Both the position numbers and the translations under genes were made by a program. Positions 48,919-57,378 of a stretch of DNA of 64,000 bases are shown in pieces (positions within the stretch are counted from its first letter, which is position 1; every line of letters starts with the position of its first letter). A model generated the notes under the pieces. That model had not been told where the DNA came from. It was given only the letters and a program-made list of their open reading frames with translations, and did not search any database. This DNA is from Thiomonas arsenitoxydans (lineage in GTDB: Bacteria > Pseudomonadota > Gammaproteobacteria > Burkholderiales > Burkholderiaceae_C): positions 682,001 through 746,000 of the forward strand of contig NC_014145.1 of the NCBI RefSeq assembly GCF_000253115.1, read 5' to 3'.

Positions 48919-49374
48919 TTAGTTGCTCGTGCAGGAGCTGGGCAGATACTTTTGCGGCAGTTTTGAAGTGCAGGTCCAGGTTATCGAGCCTGCGCCACCT
49001 GTGCCGGTCAGCACAAGGGGTTGAGTCAAGGCCGTATTGGCTTTGAAGGGGGGTGTGCTACTAAACGCCGCAGTGATGGTGCCAGAGCTGGCGTTAACTT
49101 GAGCAATAGTCACGCTCGATACATAATTCCCTTTGATGTCGTTGGCAGCTGCGACACCGGCAGTGCTATTGTTCGTCGGAAAACTGCCGCTGTTGGTGAA
49201 ATACTCCGACACGGCAGTCTTGGCGCCGTCAGCCAGAGACAGACCTTCCGTCACCTGGGCGCGAATGGTGTAGTCTTGATACGCCGGAATGGCGATCGCC
49301 GCCAAAATACCGATAATCGCAACAACGATCATCAATTCGATCAGCGTGAAGCCTTGTTGCAGTTGCTTTTTCAT
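48919..49374 (-). CDS. Type IV major pilin, copy 1 (PilA/PilE-like)
   Basis: 151 residues. Short leader MKKQLQQG then [20 protein letters not shown]: class IVa prepilin site with Phe1 and Glu5. [20 protein letters not shown] continues the N-terminal helix. Two Cys near the C-terminus ([14 protein letters not shown]) form the D-region disulfide. Many Ser/Thr in the globular part are candidate glycosylation sites for the adjacent PglL. AGGAG lies near the start. Confidence 0.95.
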   Translation of the reverse strand: MKKQLQQGFTLIELMIVVAIIGILAAIAIPAYQDYTIRAQVTEGLSLADGAKTAVSEYFTNSGSFPTNNSTAGVAAANDIKGNYVSSVTIAQVNASSGTITAAFSSTPPFKANTALTQPLVLTGTGGAGSITWTCTSKLPQKYLPSSCTSN

Positions 49375-50038
49375 CTGAAACTCCTGAGATTGGAAAGTAA
49401 GAAAATCAATAACGGTTGGGCAAAAAAATCACCACAGCCTGGGGCGGAACTAAATCTGGAGATGCTTCGTGCCCCAGACTGCGGTGGACTGACATCACCC
49501 CCCGATGGGCATGACAGATAGAGCACATGCCGTGCCAGCCATTTTGTGTCTTGCTCTCCTCGTTTTTCGTGAACTGGTTCACGAAATCCGGCGAATCGGC
49601 TCTCTCAGCCGCCGACAATCCTTGCCGGGCCTGCCAATTTTTGTCAGGTGAGGCGATAATTGGCGATGCCCGCAGGCACGCAGGCTGCCGCGAGTGGCGA
49701 TTCGGCATAGGTCAGATTGCTGACGCTGCTGGAAACCAAGTGGGTGTTGCGCGGCGGGGCCAAAGTGGGCAGGCCGGAGGTCGTCGGGCTCTTTAAAAGA
49801 CTGCTGGAATGCGCCGACCTGCTGATTGAAATCGAGGATGGGTGGATCGCTGCGTGCGCAACCCCCTCCCGGCCTCCCCCACGGTGTGGAGGAGGCGCAA
49901 ACACGCCCTCTCCACTTGTGGGGAGGGTTGAGGAGGGGAAGGTTTTTACGCGGAGGCCCAGATGCCCTGGAGACTCAAATTCGCACCCGTCAGCAGCCGC
50001 GTCGAGGTGAAGCCTCTCGCATCATGGACAGTCTGGGT
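49375..50038. other. Gene-free stretch between two pilin genes
   Basis: About 660 bp. It holds a near-palindrome TTCGTGAACTGGTTCACGAA (49567-49586) and repeat A copy 2. A plus-strand frame at 49717 (MLTLLETKWVLRGGAKVGRP) is open for 97 codons but runs into the repeat and resembles nothing I know; I do not call it a gene. Confidence 0.55.
49862..49942. repeat. GC-rich paired-hairpin repeat family A, copy 2
   Basis: CCCTCCCGGCCTCCCCCACG and GGTGTGGAGGAGG form the first hairpin; CCCTCTCCACTTGTGGGGAG and GGTTGAGGAGGGG form the second. Same layout as copy 1. Confidence 0.85.
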
Positions 50039-50503
50039 TTAACTGCACGAAGTCGGCAGATAGACGCGAGGAACGCCGTTGGCGTTTGGTGTGCCACCGG
50101 GCGCGGTGGTGCAAACCCAGCTCAGCGCGCCCTGCGAGCCGGTGCCTGCGAGGTAGAGGGTTTTGCCGCTGAGGTTGGCATTGGCATGGTTGCCGTAGGT
50201 GATGGTGACCAGCCCGGCTGATGCGTTGCCTGATACGGCGATGCTGCTGACATAGTTGCCGGAGATGGTGGCTGGGTTGGTCAACCCGGCAGAGGCATTG
50301 GAATTGGGAAAGACGCCGTGCTGCGCGTAGTAGTCCCACATGGCATTTTTCGCCCCCCCCGCCAGCACCAGCCCCTCGGAGACTTGGGCGCGCATGGTGT
50401 AGTTTTGATAGGCGGGAATGGCGATGGCCGCCAGGATGCCGATGATGGCGACGACGATCATCAGCTCGATGAGGGTGAAGCCGCGTTGGGTGTTGGGGCG
50501 CAT
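50039..50503 (-). CDS. Type IV major pilin, copy 2
   Basis: 154 residues. Leader MRPNTQRG then [20 protein letters not shown], identical over the hydrophobic helix to copy 1. The globular part differs ([40 protein letters not shown]), with two C-terminal Cys (WVCTTAP; PTSCS). A neighbouring pair of divergent pilins may give alternative fibres. Confidence 0.95.
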   Translation of the reverse strand: MRPNTQRGFTLIELMIVVAIIGILAAIAIPAYQNYTMRAQVSEGLVLAGGAKNAMWDYYAQHGVFPNSNASAGLTNPATISGNYVSSIAVSGNASAGLVTITYGNHANANLSGKTLYLAGTGSQGALSWVCTTAPGGTPNANGVPRVYLPTSCS

Positions 50504-50746
50504 GGCTTGGGTTTTTCAGTGTGCAGAATGGCGGATTTGTAAACAATCTCGATTCTGACTTTGCAAACCGCAGGCCAGCGCACCGCGCTTTGATGAGGGG
50601 CCGATTGTGTGAAATGCTTCACAGTTTTTGCGGCAAGTCCGTGTGGAACGGTGACGGTTTGTGCCGCAACCCGGCAGGTTTTGTCAGCCTGGCGCTTGCG
50701 ATTGACATTTTTTGCGCGCAGCAGCGCTTTCCGGCTCGCCGCCCGG

Positions 50747-51307
50747 CTATTCGATGTCGGCGTAAATCTCGGACAGGGGAAGGTCCAGCTCAAGGCAGTC
50801 GAGGCGCAGTACGCCTTCGACGACGCGATCATGCGCCCAGCCTTGGGGCGTGCGGTGGTAGCGGTCGATGCACAGGGCGTCCTGATCGACCAGCACATAT
50901 TCCTGCAGGCTGGGAAGCAGGCCGTAAGCGAGGCGCTTTTCCCGGCGGTCGATGCGTTCGGTGCCCTTGGAGAGCACTTCGATGATGAGGCAGGGGCGGG
51001 TGCAGTAGAGGTTGTGCCGATCTTCCGGATCGCAGGTGAGGACGAGGTCGGGGTAGTAGAAGAAGGTTTCTCCTTCATGCTCAACACGCACCTTCATATC
51101 GGCGATGAAAAGCTGGCAACGGCGGGCGCGAGCCTGTGCGCCCAGGGCTAAGGCAAGTGCGGCGGCGATCAGGCCGTGCTTGCGACTTGCCCCGCCCATG
51201 GCGACGACCTGGCCGTCGAGGTATTCGTGCTTGATGTCAGTGAGCTGTTCGCCTTCAAGGTAGTCTTCAACGCTGGCGGCGAGCTTGAGCGCGGGTATGG
51301 GGGGCAT
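50747..51307 (-). CDS. Uma2-family putative endonuclease, copy 3
   Basis: 186 residues. SVEDYLEGEQLTDIKHEYLD, GQVVAMGGASRKHGLIAAAL, FFYYPDLVLTCDPEDRHNLY (Asp) and CLIIEVLSKGTERIDRREKR (Glu), LQEYVLVDQDALCIDRYHR. Closer to copy 4 (52704) than to copies 1 and 5, so at least two sublineages are present. Confidence 0.88.
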   Translation of the reverse strand: MPPIPALKLAASVEDYLEGEQLTDIKHEYLDGQVVAMGGASRKHGLIAAALALALGAQARARRCQLFIADMKVRVEHEGETFFYYPDLVLTCDPEDRHNLYCTRPCLIIEVLSKGTERIDRREKRLAYGLLPSLQEYVLVDQDALCIDRYHRTPQGWAHDRVVEGVLRLDCLELDLPLSEIYADIE

Positions 51308-51460
51308 GGTGATGTCCTGTACCTTTAGGGAAGACCATCGTATTCTGCACGAGTTGAGGGGAATTGACTTCAGGCGGAAACTCCCCAGAAAACGCCGGGT
51401 CGCCTCCCTTAGGGAGAGTCGGGCAAATCCTGCCTATGGGGCTACTCAGAGGACACTGCC

Positions 51461-52684
51461 ATGCAACTCATCGACACCATCGTGACCGAAGCCGCCGCGC
51501 TCACCGCGCTGCGGCGTGATCTGCACGCGCATCCCGAACTGTGCTTTGAGGAGCAGCGCACGTCTGACGTGGTGGCGGCGCGGCTGGCGGCCTGGGGCGT
51601 GAAGGTGCATCGCGGCCTGGGCAAGACCGGGGTGGTGGGGGTGATCCACGGCCGCGACGCGGGGAGGAATGGCCGCATGATCGGCCTGCGCGCCGACTTC
51701 GACGCCCTGCCGGTGACCGAGTTCAACACCTTCGCCCACGCCAGCCAGCACCCCGGCAAGATGCACGCCTGCGGCCACGACGGCCACACCGCCATGCTGC
51801 TGGCGGCAGCGCAATTCCTGGCCCGCACGCGCGATTTCGACGGCACGGTGGTGTGCATCTTCCAGCCGGCCGAAGAGGGCGGCGGCGGCGCGCGCGAGAT
51901 GATCAAGGACGGCCTGTTCGAGCGCTTTGCGGTGCAGGCGGTGTTTGGCATGCACAACTGGCCGGGCATTCCGGCGGGGCACTTCGCGGTGAAGGCCGGG
52001 CCGGTGATGGCGTCGAGCAATGAGTTTCACATCCGGCTCACAGGCAAGGGGGCGCATGCGGCCATGCCGCATCTGGGCATCGACCCGGTGCCCGCCGCCT
52101 GCCAGATGGTGCAGGCGTTTCAGACCATCGTCACCCGCAACCGCGCCCCGCTGGACCCGGCGGTCATTTCGGTGACGATGATTCATACGGGCGAGGCGAC
52201 CAATGTGATTCCCGAATTCGCCGAAATTCAGGGCACGGCGCGCACCTTTACCCCCGAGACGCTCGACCTGATCGAGGCCCGCATGCGCGACATCGCCACC
52301 CACACCGCAGCGGCGTTCGGCGTGGGCTGCGAGTTCGCGTTCAAGCGCAACTATCCGCCGACGGTCAATCACGCGGCCGAAGCCGAGTTTGCCCAGCGGG
52401 TGATGGTGGAAATGGTGGGCGCGGAGGCGGTGCACGAGTTTGTGCCGTCGATGGGGGCGGAGGATTTTTCCTTCATGTTGCAGGAGAAGCCGGGCGCTTA
52501 TCTCATCATTGGCAATGGCGACGGCGACCACCGCGTGCCCGGCCACGGCGAAGGGCCGTGCACTCTGCACAACCCGAATTACGACTTCAACGACGACCTC
52601 ATTCCGCTGGGCGGCAGCTTCTGGGTGCGACTGGCGCAGGCGTGGTTGAAAACCGGGGGCGTGCCGGGGAACAATCGGTACTGA
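51461..52684 (+). CDS. M20-family amidohydrolase (hippurate hydrolase-like)
   Basis: 407 residues, normal length. LRRDLHAHPELCFEEQRTSD, GKMHACGHDGHTAMLLAAAQ (metal ligands), FQPAEEGGGGAREMIKDGLF (catalytic Glu pair), VFGMHNWPGIPAGHFAVKAG and EFVPSMGAEDFSFMLQEKPG are conserved. Cleaves N-acyl amino acids or similar amides; the exact substrate is not predictable. GAGG lies 8 bp before ATG. Confidence 0.93.
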   Translation: MQLIDTIVTEAAALTALRRDLHAHPELCFEEQRTSDVVAARLAAWGVKVHRGLGKTGVVGVIHGRDAGRNGRMIGLRADFDALPVTEFNTFAHASQHPGKMHACGHDGHTAMLLAAAQFLARTRDFDGTVVCIFQPAEEGGGGAREMIKDGLFERFAVQAVFGMHNWPGIPAGHFAVKAGPVMASSNEFHIRLTGKGAHAAMPHLGIDPVPAACQMVQAFQTIVTRNRAPLDPAVISVTMIHTGEATNVIPEFAEIQGTARTFTPETLDLIEARMRDIATHTAAAFGVGCEFAFKRNYPPTVNHAAEAEFAQRVMVEMVGAEAVHEFVPSMGAEDFSFMLQEKPGAYLIIGNGDGDHRVPGHGEGPCTLHNPNYDFNDDLIPLGGSFWVRLAQAWLKTGGVPGNNRY

Positions 52685-52703
52685 CCGGGCCTAGGAGAGC
52701 GTG

Positions 52704-53333
52704 ATGGCAGCGAACTTGCAAGATTTTGCACCGCGAATGAGCGTGCAGGAGTATCTGGACACCGAGCCGCTTTCGGAGGTGAAGCGCGAATACCTCGATG
52801 GCATGGTGGTGGCGATGGCGGGGGCGAGCGACCGGCATGGGCTGATTGTGACCGCGCTGGGGATTGCACTGGGGCCGCTGGCGCGCAAGGCGGGCTGCCA
52901 GTTGTTCATCGCCGACATGAAGGTGCGGGTGCAGGCGTTGCGGGGCACTTATTTCTATTACCCGGATTTGGTGCTGAGCTGCGAGGCGCAAGACCGCGAG
53001 TCGCCGTATTACCGCCGCCAGCCCTGCCTGGTGGTGGAGGTGACGTCGCCCAGCACCGAGCGCATCGATCGGCGGGAAAAACTGTTCGCCTACCAGCAGG
53101 CGCCGGGGCTGCGGGAATACTTGATCGTGGACAGCGCGAGCGCGACGGTGGATCGCTATCACCGCGCCCTTGGCGAACCGGGCGAGGAGTGGGACTGCAC
53201 CCGCTGCACCGCAGGCGCGCTGCGGTTGGACTGCCTGAATGCCGATCTGGCGCTGGCTGATATTTACGCCGATGTGCCAGAACTGGCGGCAGCCGTCTCG
53301 GCAGTCGCTGCGGAAAAATCGACCCCGGCGTAG
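52704..53333 (+). CDS. Uma2-family putative endonuclease, copy 4
   Basis: 209 residues from ATG 52704, directly after a GTG, with AGGAG upstream. MSVQEYLDTEPLSEVKREYL, GMVVAMAGASDRHGLIVTAL, YFYYPDLVLSCEAQDRESPY and CLVVEVTSPSTERIDRREKL are the active-site blocks. It starts 19 bp after the amidohydrolase and may be co-transcribed. Its 3' 70 bp overlap the convergent copy 5. Confidence 0.88.
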   Translation: MAANLQDFAPRMSVQEYLDTEPLSEVKREYLDGMVVAMAGASDRHGLIVTALGIALGPLARKAGCQLFIADMKVRVQALRGTYFYYPDLVLSCEAQDRESPYYRRQPCLVVEVTSPSTERIDRREKLFAYQQAPGLREYLIVDSASATVDRYHRALGEPGEEWDCTRCTAGALRLDCLNADLALADIYADVPELAAAVSAVAAEKSTPA

Positions 53334-53884
53334 AGATCGGCCAGCGAGAAAATGAACGAACGCTCGGCGGCGATGCAGGTGAGTTGGGCGTCGAGCCCGC
53401 TGGCTTCATGCAGCGTCCACGAGCCGTCGGCGTTGCGGCTGAAGGCTTCGACGTGAGGCTGGCCCTGCGCGACGAAAAGCACGGTCTGCAAACTGGGCAA
53501 TAGGCGGTAGGCGGCGAATTTGTCGCCGCGGTCGTGGCCTTCGGTCGAGGGCGAAAGCACCTCGACGATGAGCCGCGCGTCTTGTTGCACGGTACGCCGC
53601 TCGGCGTCTGCTGCCGAGCAGGTGACGAACACATCGGGATAGAAGCTGGCGTCTGCGGCTTCGACTTGCAGTTTGACGTCGGCCATATACACCCGGCAAG
53701 GCGTGCCGTGGGTTTGGCTACGCAGGGCGATATAGGCGTTGCCCGAAAGCGTGTTGTGCACGGTGCTGCCACCGGCCATGGCGAAGACTTCGCCGCCGAT
53801 GTATTCGTGGCGCTCGGTCTGGGTTTCTTCCCAGGCGAGATAGTCTTCAAAGGTGAAATGAGCTCGGGACAGCACGGCGGACAT
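53264..53884 (-). CDS. Uma2-family putative endonuclease, copy 5
   Basis: 206 residues. FTFEDYLAWEETQTERHEYI, GGEVFAMAGGSTVHNTLSGN, FYPDVFVTCSAADAERRTVQ and LIVEVLSPSTEGHDRGDKFA. Most like copy 1 and the broken copy 2. The C-terminal 23 codons overlap copy 4 on the other strand, which restricts both tails. Confidence 0.88.
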   Translation of the reverse strand: MSAVLSRAHFTFEDYLAWEETQTERHEYIGGEVFAMAGGSTVHNTLSGNAYIALRSQTHGTPCRVYMADVKLQVEAADASFYPDVFVTCSAADAERRTVQQDARLIVEVLSPSTEGHDRGDKFAAYRLLPSLQTVLFVAQGQPHVEAFSRNADGSWTLHEASGLDAQLTCIAAERSFIFSLADLYAGVDFSAATAETAAASSGTSA

Positions 53885-53926
53885 GGCGTTTCCTTGGTGA
53901 GCGTGACCAGTATGAGCGTGAGAAGT

Positions 53927-54697
53927 TTACGGCGCAGACCCTTCGGTCGCGCAGGTCTTGACGATCTGCCCGCCTAGTTGCCCTGACACTTTTTCCAGCG
54001 CACCGAGTTGCTCGGGCGTGAGCGCCGGCAGGCGCAGTACGGTGCGGCTCAGTCCGGCATTGCGCTGCACTACCTTGGCGCCCTGTACGCCTTGCTTGCG
54101 CACGATCTGCAACTGCTGCTGCGCCGCGGCTTCGTTGGCAAACACGCCCAGCGAAATGCCGGGCTCGTAGCGTGGGCGGTCGGTCACCGGGGCGAAGACC
54201 TTGACCTTGCCTTGCTGGGTGATTTCGTCGAGCGCGGCGCGCATGGCGGTTTGGCTGGGATAGGGGCCGAGCAGCACCATCCATTGCGCGGGCACAGGCG
54301 TGTTGAGGACTGTGGGCTTGAGCCCGACCTGCGCCAGTGCGGACTGCGCCTGCGCGAGCGCCTCGGCTTCGAGCGCGCCGTAGGGGCCGATCTGTCGGCA
54401 GACGGCATTGGCGGTACGGGCGGGCTCGGCGCTGGCCGGGGCGGACGCGTCGATCGGGGCGGACGGCAGGCTGGACGGAATGGCAGGTGCGGAAGGCGTG
54501 GGCTGCGGCGGGATGGCGGGCGTGGCGGAGGCGCTGGCCAACGGGGTGATCTGCACCTGCTCGGGGTGGATTTGCAGCGCCAGGCGCTGCGGCTCGCGCT
54601 GCGTCACTGGCCCGAGCCCGACCCCCGTCATCCAGCCCTGCGACCAGGCGAAAAACACGAGGTTGACGAGCAGCAGGGCAAGGAGCAGGGTGCGCAT
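53927..54697 (-). CDS. SPOR-domain membrane protein
   Basis: 256 residues. An N-terminal helix (MRTLLLALLLVNLVFFAWSQ), a Pro/Ala-rich linker (residues 50-90) and a C-terminal SPOR-like domain: CRQIGPYGALEAEALAQAQS, QWMVLLGPYPSQTAMRAALD and GISLGVFANEAAAQQQLQIV. SPOR domains bind denuded peptidoglycan at the septum. It lies 55 bp after birA on the same strand, as in related genomes. Confidence 0.85.
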   Translation of the reverse strand: MRTLLLALLLVNLVFFAWSQGWMTGVGLGPVTQREPQRLALQIHPEQVQITPLASASATPAIPPQPTPSAPAIPSSLPSAPIDASAPASAEPARTANAVCRQIGPYGALEAEALAQAQSALAQVGLKPTVLNTPVPAQWMVLLGPYPSQTAMRAALDEITQQGKVKVFAPVTDRPRYEPGISLGVFANEAAAQQQLQIVRKQGVQGAKVVQRNAGLSRTVLRLPALTPEQLGALEKVSGQLGGQIVKTCATEGSAP

Positions 54698-54752
54698 GGG
54701 TCAGTGGGATTCAGGGCGTTCGGGAGGACGTTATGGAGGGCGTTCGGCCCCG

Positions 54753-56012
54753 TCATTTTGCCGCGTCCGCCATACCTGCGGCGTGCAGGCGCAGCGACAC
54801 GTCGGCGCTGAGCACGCGGCGTTCACCCTCGGGCGTGCTCACGCGCAGCGCGCCATCGGCGGCTATGCCCAGCGCGACGCCGGAAAACAGCGTTTGCCCA
54901 TGATCGAGCACCGCAACCGTCTGGCCGCTCCAGGCGTGCAGCGCGTTCCAATGGGCGAGCGCCTCGCTCACGCCGCGCGGGCCTTGCTGCAGGCCGTCGA
55001 GCAAGGCGGGGGCGAGGGCGGCGAGTAGCTGGCCCCGCGAGAGGTCGAGCCCGGCGACGTTCAGTCCCGTCGCCTGCGGCTGATCGGCCGGGGCGCGCAG
55101 GTTGAGGCCGAAGCCGATGACGGCCCAGCGCGCCTGCGGCGTGTCGGCCATTTCCACCAGAATGCCGCCCAACTTGCGCCAGCCACTGGAGGCGTCCGCC
55201 GCGGGCAGGAGCAGATCGTTGGGCCACTTCAGGCGCACTTGCGCAGCGCCGAGCGCGTGAAGCGCCTGCGCCAGCCAGACGCCCACGGCCAGACTCAGCG
55301 GGCCCGGTTCACGCTTGCGCGGATCGGGCCAGGCCAGCGAGCACAGCACGCTGCTTTGCGCATCGTCGGCCCAGGGGCGGCCCTGACGCCCGCGGCCCGC
55401 GGTTTGCTGGCCGGTGGCGAGCAGCGTCGGCCCGTCGAGCCGCCCGGCTCGCGCCTCGGCCAGCAGATCGGCATTGGTCGAGCTGGTGCGGGGGGTCCAG
55501 CGCGCGGTGCAGGCGGGGTGGCTGACGGCAAGCTGGGTGCGCAGCGGGGTAAGGGGGTCGGAGCTGGCCGCTCTCCCCTCCCCAACCCTCCCCACAAGTG
55601 GAGAGGGAGTGAACGCGCATTTCTCCTCCCCCTCTTGCTGGGGGAGGTTGGGAGGGGGGGATTGGCCTGCGCGTTGTTCAACCGCAGATTGAATCGTCAG
55701 CAACACGCCCGCGATATTGGCCAGCACATCGTTATTCCAGAAGCGCAAAACCTCATAGCCTTTTTGCCGAAAAAACGCATCGCGTAGCGCATCGTGGGGG
55801 CATTCGTTGTGCTGTCCGCCGTCGAGTTCCACAACCAGGCGTGCAGCAGCGCAGGTGAAGTCGGCGATGTAGGGGCCAATGGGCACTTGGCGGCGAAATT
55901 TGCTGCCCAATTGCCCATTGCGCACACGGCTCCAAAGCAGGCGTTCCGCGTCGGTCATGTCGCGCCGTAATTGGCGTGCGCGGAGGGTGAGGAGATGGAT
56001 CACAACCAGCAC
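54753..56012 (-). CDS. birA: DUF559 nuclease-like domain fused to biotin-protein ligase
   Basis: One 419-codon frame. Residues about 10-116 are a DUF559 (Vsr/PD-DExK-like) domain: RARQLRRDMTDAERLLWSRV, SKFRRQVPIGPYIADFTCAA, ARLVVELDGGQHNECPHDAL and GYEVLRFWNNDVLANIAGVL. Residues about 117-150 are translated repeat (SPPPNLPQQEGEEK; SPLVGRVGEGRA). Residues about 151-419 are BirA: TSSTNADLLAEARAGRLDGP, GQQTAGRGRQGRPWADDAQS and VRLKWPNDLLLP, the biotinyl-AMP site. BirA here has no ATG of its own; a GTG inside the repeat or the fused start must serve. Possible starts are GTG 56012 and 56003. Confidence 0.85.
   Translation of the reverse strand: MLVVIHLLTLRARQLRRDMTDAERLLWSRVRNGQLGSKFRRQVPIGPYIADFTCAAARLVVELDGGQHNECPHDALRDAFFRQKGYEVLRFWNNDVLANIAGVLLTIQSAVEQRAGQSPPPNLPQQEGEEKCAFTPSPLVGRVGEGRAASSDPLTPLRTQLAVSHPACTARWTPRTSSTNADLLAEARAGRLDGPTLLATGQQTAGRGRQGRPWADDAQSSVLCSLAWPDPRKREPGPLSLAVGVWLAQALHALGAAQVRLKWPNDLLLPAADASSGWRKLGGILVEMADTPQARWAVIGFGLNLRAPADQPQATGLNVAGLDLSRGQLLAALAPALLDGLQQGPRGVSEALAHWNALHAWSGQTVAVLDHGQTLFSGVALGIAADGALRVSTPEGERRVLSADVSLRLHAAGMADAAK
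55571..55659. repeat. GC-rich paired-hairpin repeat family A, copy 3 (inside the fused ORF)
   Basis: CTCTCCCCTCCCCAACCCTC, CCCACAAGTGGAGAGGGAG and then CTCCTCCCCCTCTTGCTGGG with GGAGGTTGGGAGGGGGG. It separates the DUF559 and BirA coding parts and is translated in frame. Confidence 0.9.
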
Positions 56013-56154
56013 CCCTCCCCAGCCCTCCCCACAAGTGGAGAGGGAGCAAACACCCCTCCTCCACGCAGTGGGGGAGGTCGGGAGGGGCGGCCTACAGCCC
56101 GCGCAGCGCAGTTCTCACCTCCCCCACGGCGTGCGGGAGGCCGGGAGGGGGATG
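56013..56154. repeat. GC-rich paired-hairpin repeat family A, copies 4 and 5
   Basis: Copy 4 (56013-56090) has CCCCTCCCCAGCCCTCCCCA, CAAGTGGAGAGGGAG and CTCCTCCACGCAGTGGGGGA. Half-copy 5 (56117-56154) has CCTCCCCCACGGCGTGCGGG. They abut the DUF559 start, so repeats bracket the domain on both sides. Confidence 0.9.
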
Positions 56155-56163
56155 GGTCTTTGC

Positions 56164-56661
56164 TCATTTGCCTTTGCGCCTCTTGGGCGCGAGCAGGGTG
56201 CCGCGGCAGTTGGGGGCGCCGCAGCGGCAGGCATAGTCGCGCTTGAGTTTGGCGGTGTAGCGGGCGTCGAGTTCGAGGGCGTAGTCGAAGAACAATTCTT
56301 CGCCGGGGGCGATGTCGCGCAGGGCGTCGATGAACACGCGGCTGCCGACTTGCTGCGCTTCGCAGTTGGGCGCGCAGGAGTGGTTGATCCAGCGGGCGCT
56401 GTTGCCTTTCACGCCGCCGTCGATCACGGTGTCGTCGCCCAGCGAGAAGTAGAAGGTGTGATTGGGCTGGGCCGGGTCGCGCGGGTGGCGGCGCAGGGCC
56501 TCGGGCCAGTCGATGCGCTCGCCCTTGTATTCCAGCAGACGCTGCCCGGCGTGGATGGGGCGGCGGGCGAACACCCCGCGGCCGTGGATGGGAGAATCTT
56601 GCACCTGGGTGTAGGGGCCGCCGGAGGGAGCAACGGCGGGGGCGGGGCGGCTTTTGGGCAT
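56164..56661 (-). CDS. SET-domain protein (putative lysine methyltransferase)
   Basis: 165 residues. SPIHGRGVFARRPIHAGQRL opens the SET domain; NSARWINHSCAPNCEAQQVG (NHSCxPN) and GEELFFDYALELDARYTAKL (ELFFDY) form the SAM and substrate site; a post-SET cluster CRCGAPNCRGTL supplies the zinc Cys. Bacterial SET proteins of this type may methylate ribosomal or chromatin-like proteins; the target is unknown. Confidence 0.9.
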   Translation of the reverse strand: MPKSRPAPAVAPSGGPYTQVQDSPIHGRGVFARRPIHAGQRLLEYKGERIDWPEALRRHPRDPAQPNHTFYFSLGDDTVIDGGVKGNSARWINHSCAPNCEAQQVGSRVFIDALRDIAPGEELFFDYALELDARYTAKLKRDYACRCGAPNCRGTLLAPKRRKGK

Positions 56662-56808
56662 CGGTGGTCAGGGCGAGACGGGTGGGAATGCGCGGCGGCG
56701 AAGAAACTCGGTAAAGTAAAAAAAGAGAACGCGAGAGGTGGAGGAGACAAACCGCCCGTGATCGTTCTCGTTATGGTCGAAATCGAGGCATTCTAGGGAG
56801 CCGTCATC

Positions 56809-57360
56809 ATGGATCAATCTCGTCGTACTCAGTTGAAATGGTTTGGCGCCGCGCTCGGCGCCGTGGCCGTGCCCGCCTGGGCGCAAAACGTGGCCGAGCA
56901 GGCCAACGCGCTGGAGAAAAAAGACAAGAAGGCCGTGCCCTTGCCGAAGGAGGGCAGCGTGTTTGCGCTGCCGCCCACGGTGGAGTTGCTGGGCGGCAAG
57001 ACGCTGCACACCAAGGACTGGGCGGGCAAGGTGATCGTGCTGGAATACTGGGCTACCTGGTGCCCGTTCTGCGCGCGGCAGATGCCGCATGTCGAGGCGC
57101 TTTACAAGAAGGAGCACAGCCGCGGGCTGGAAGTGCTGGCCCTGTCCATCGACAAGAAGGCGGCCGATATTGCGCCGTTTCTCAAGAGCAAGAACTACAC
57201 CTTTCCGGTGGCGTGGCTGTCGCCCGCGCTGGCCAAGGTGCTTCCCAAACCCGCGGGTCTGCCGGTCACCATTGTCATTGGCCGCGACGGCCGGGTGAAG
57301 ATGGCCGATTCGGGCGAATTGTTCGCCGAAGACATCGCGGGCATCGCCAAATTTCTTTGA
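56809..57360 (+). CDS. TlpA-like periplasmic thioredoxin
   Basis: 183 residues. Leader MDQSRRTQLKWFGAALGAVA has a twin arginine and ends at AWAQ. Redox site YWATWCPFCARQMPHVEALY (CPFC), with the cis-Pro region PKPAGLPVTIVIGRDGRVKM. It reduces or oxidises periplasmic thiols, for example in cytochrome c maturation or respiratory enzymes. topB follows 18 bp later and may be co-transcribed. Confidence 0.92.
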   Translation: MDQSRRTQLKWFGAALGAVAVPAWAQNVAEQANALEKKDKKAVPLPKEGSVFALPPTVELLGGKTLHTKDWAGKVIVLEYWATWCPFCARQMPHVEALYKKEHSRGLEVLALSIDKKAADIAPFLKSKNYTFPVAWLSPALAKVLPKPAGLPVTIVIGRDGRVKMADSGELFAEDIAGIAKFL

Positions 57361-57378
57361 TCGCATCCATTCCGTCCT

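Noticed and set aside
49717..50010. Plus-strand gene starting MLTLLETKWVLRGG
   Set aside because: It runs into repeat family A and continues antisense toward pilin 2; no family or ribosome site supports it.
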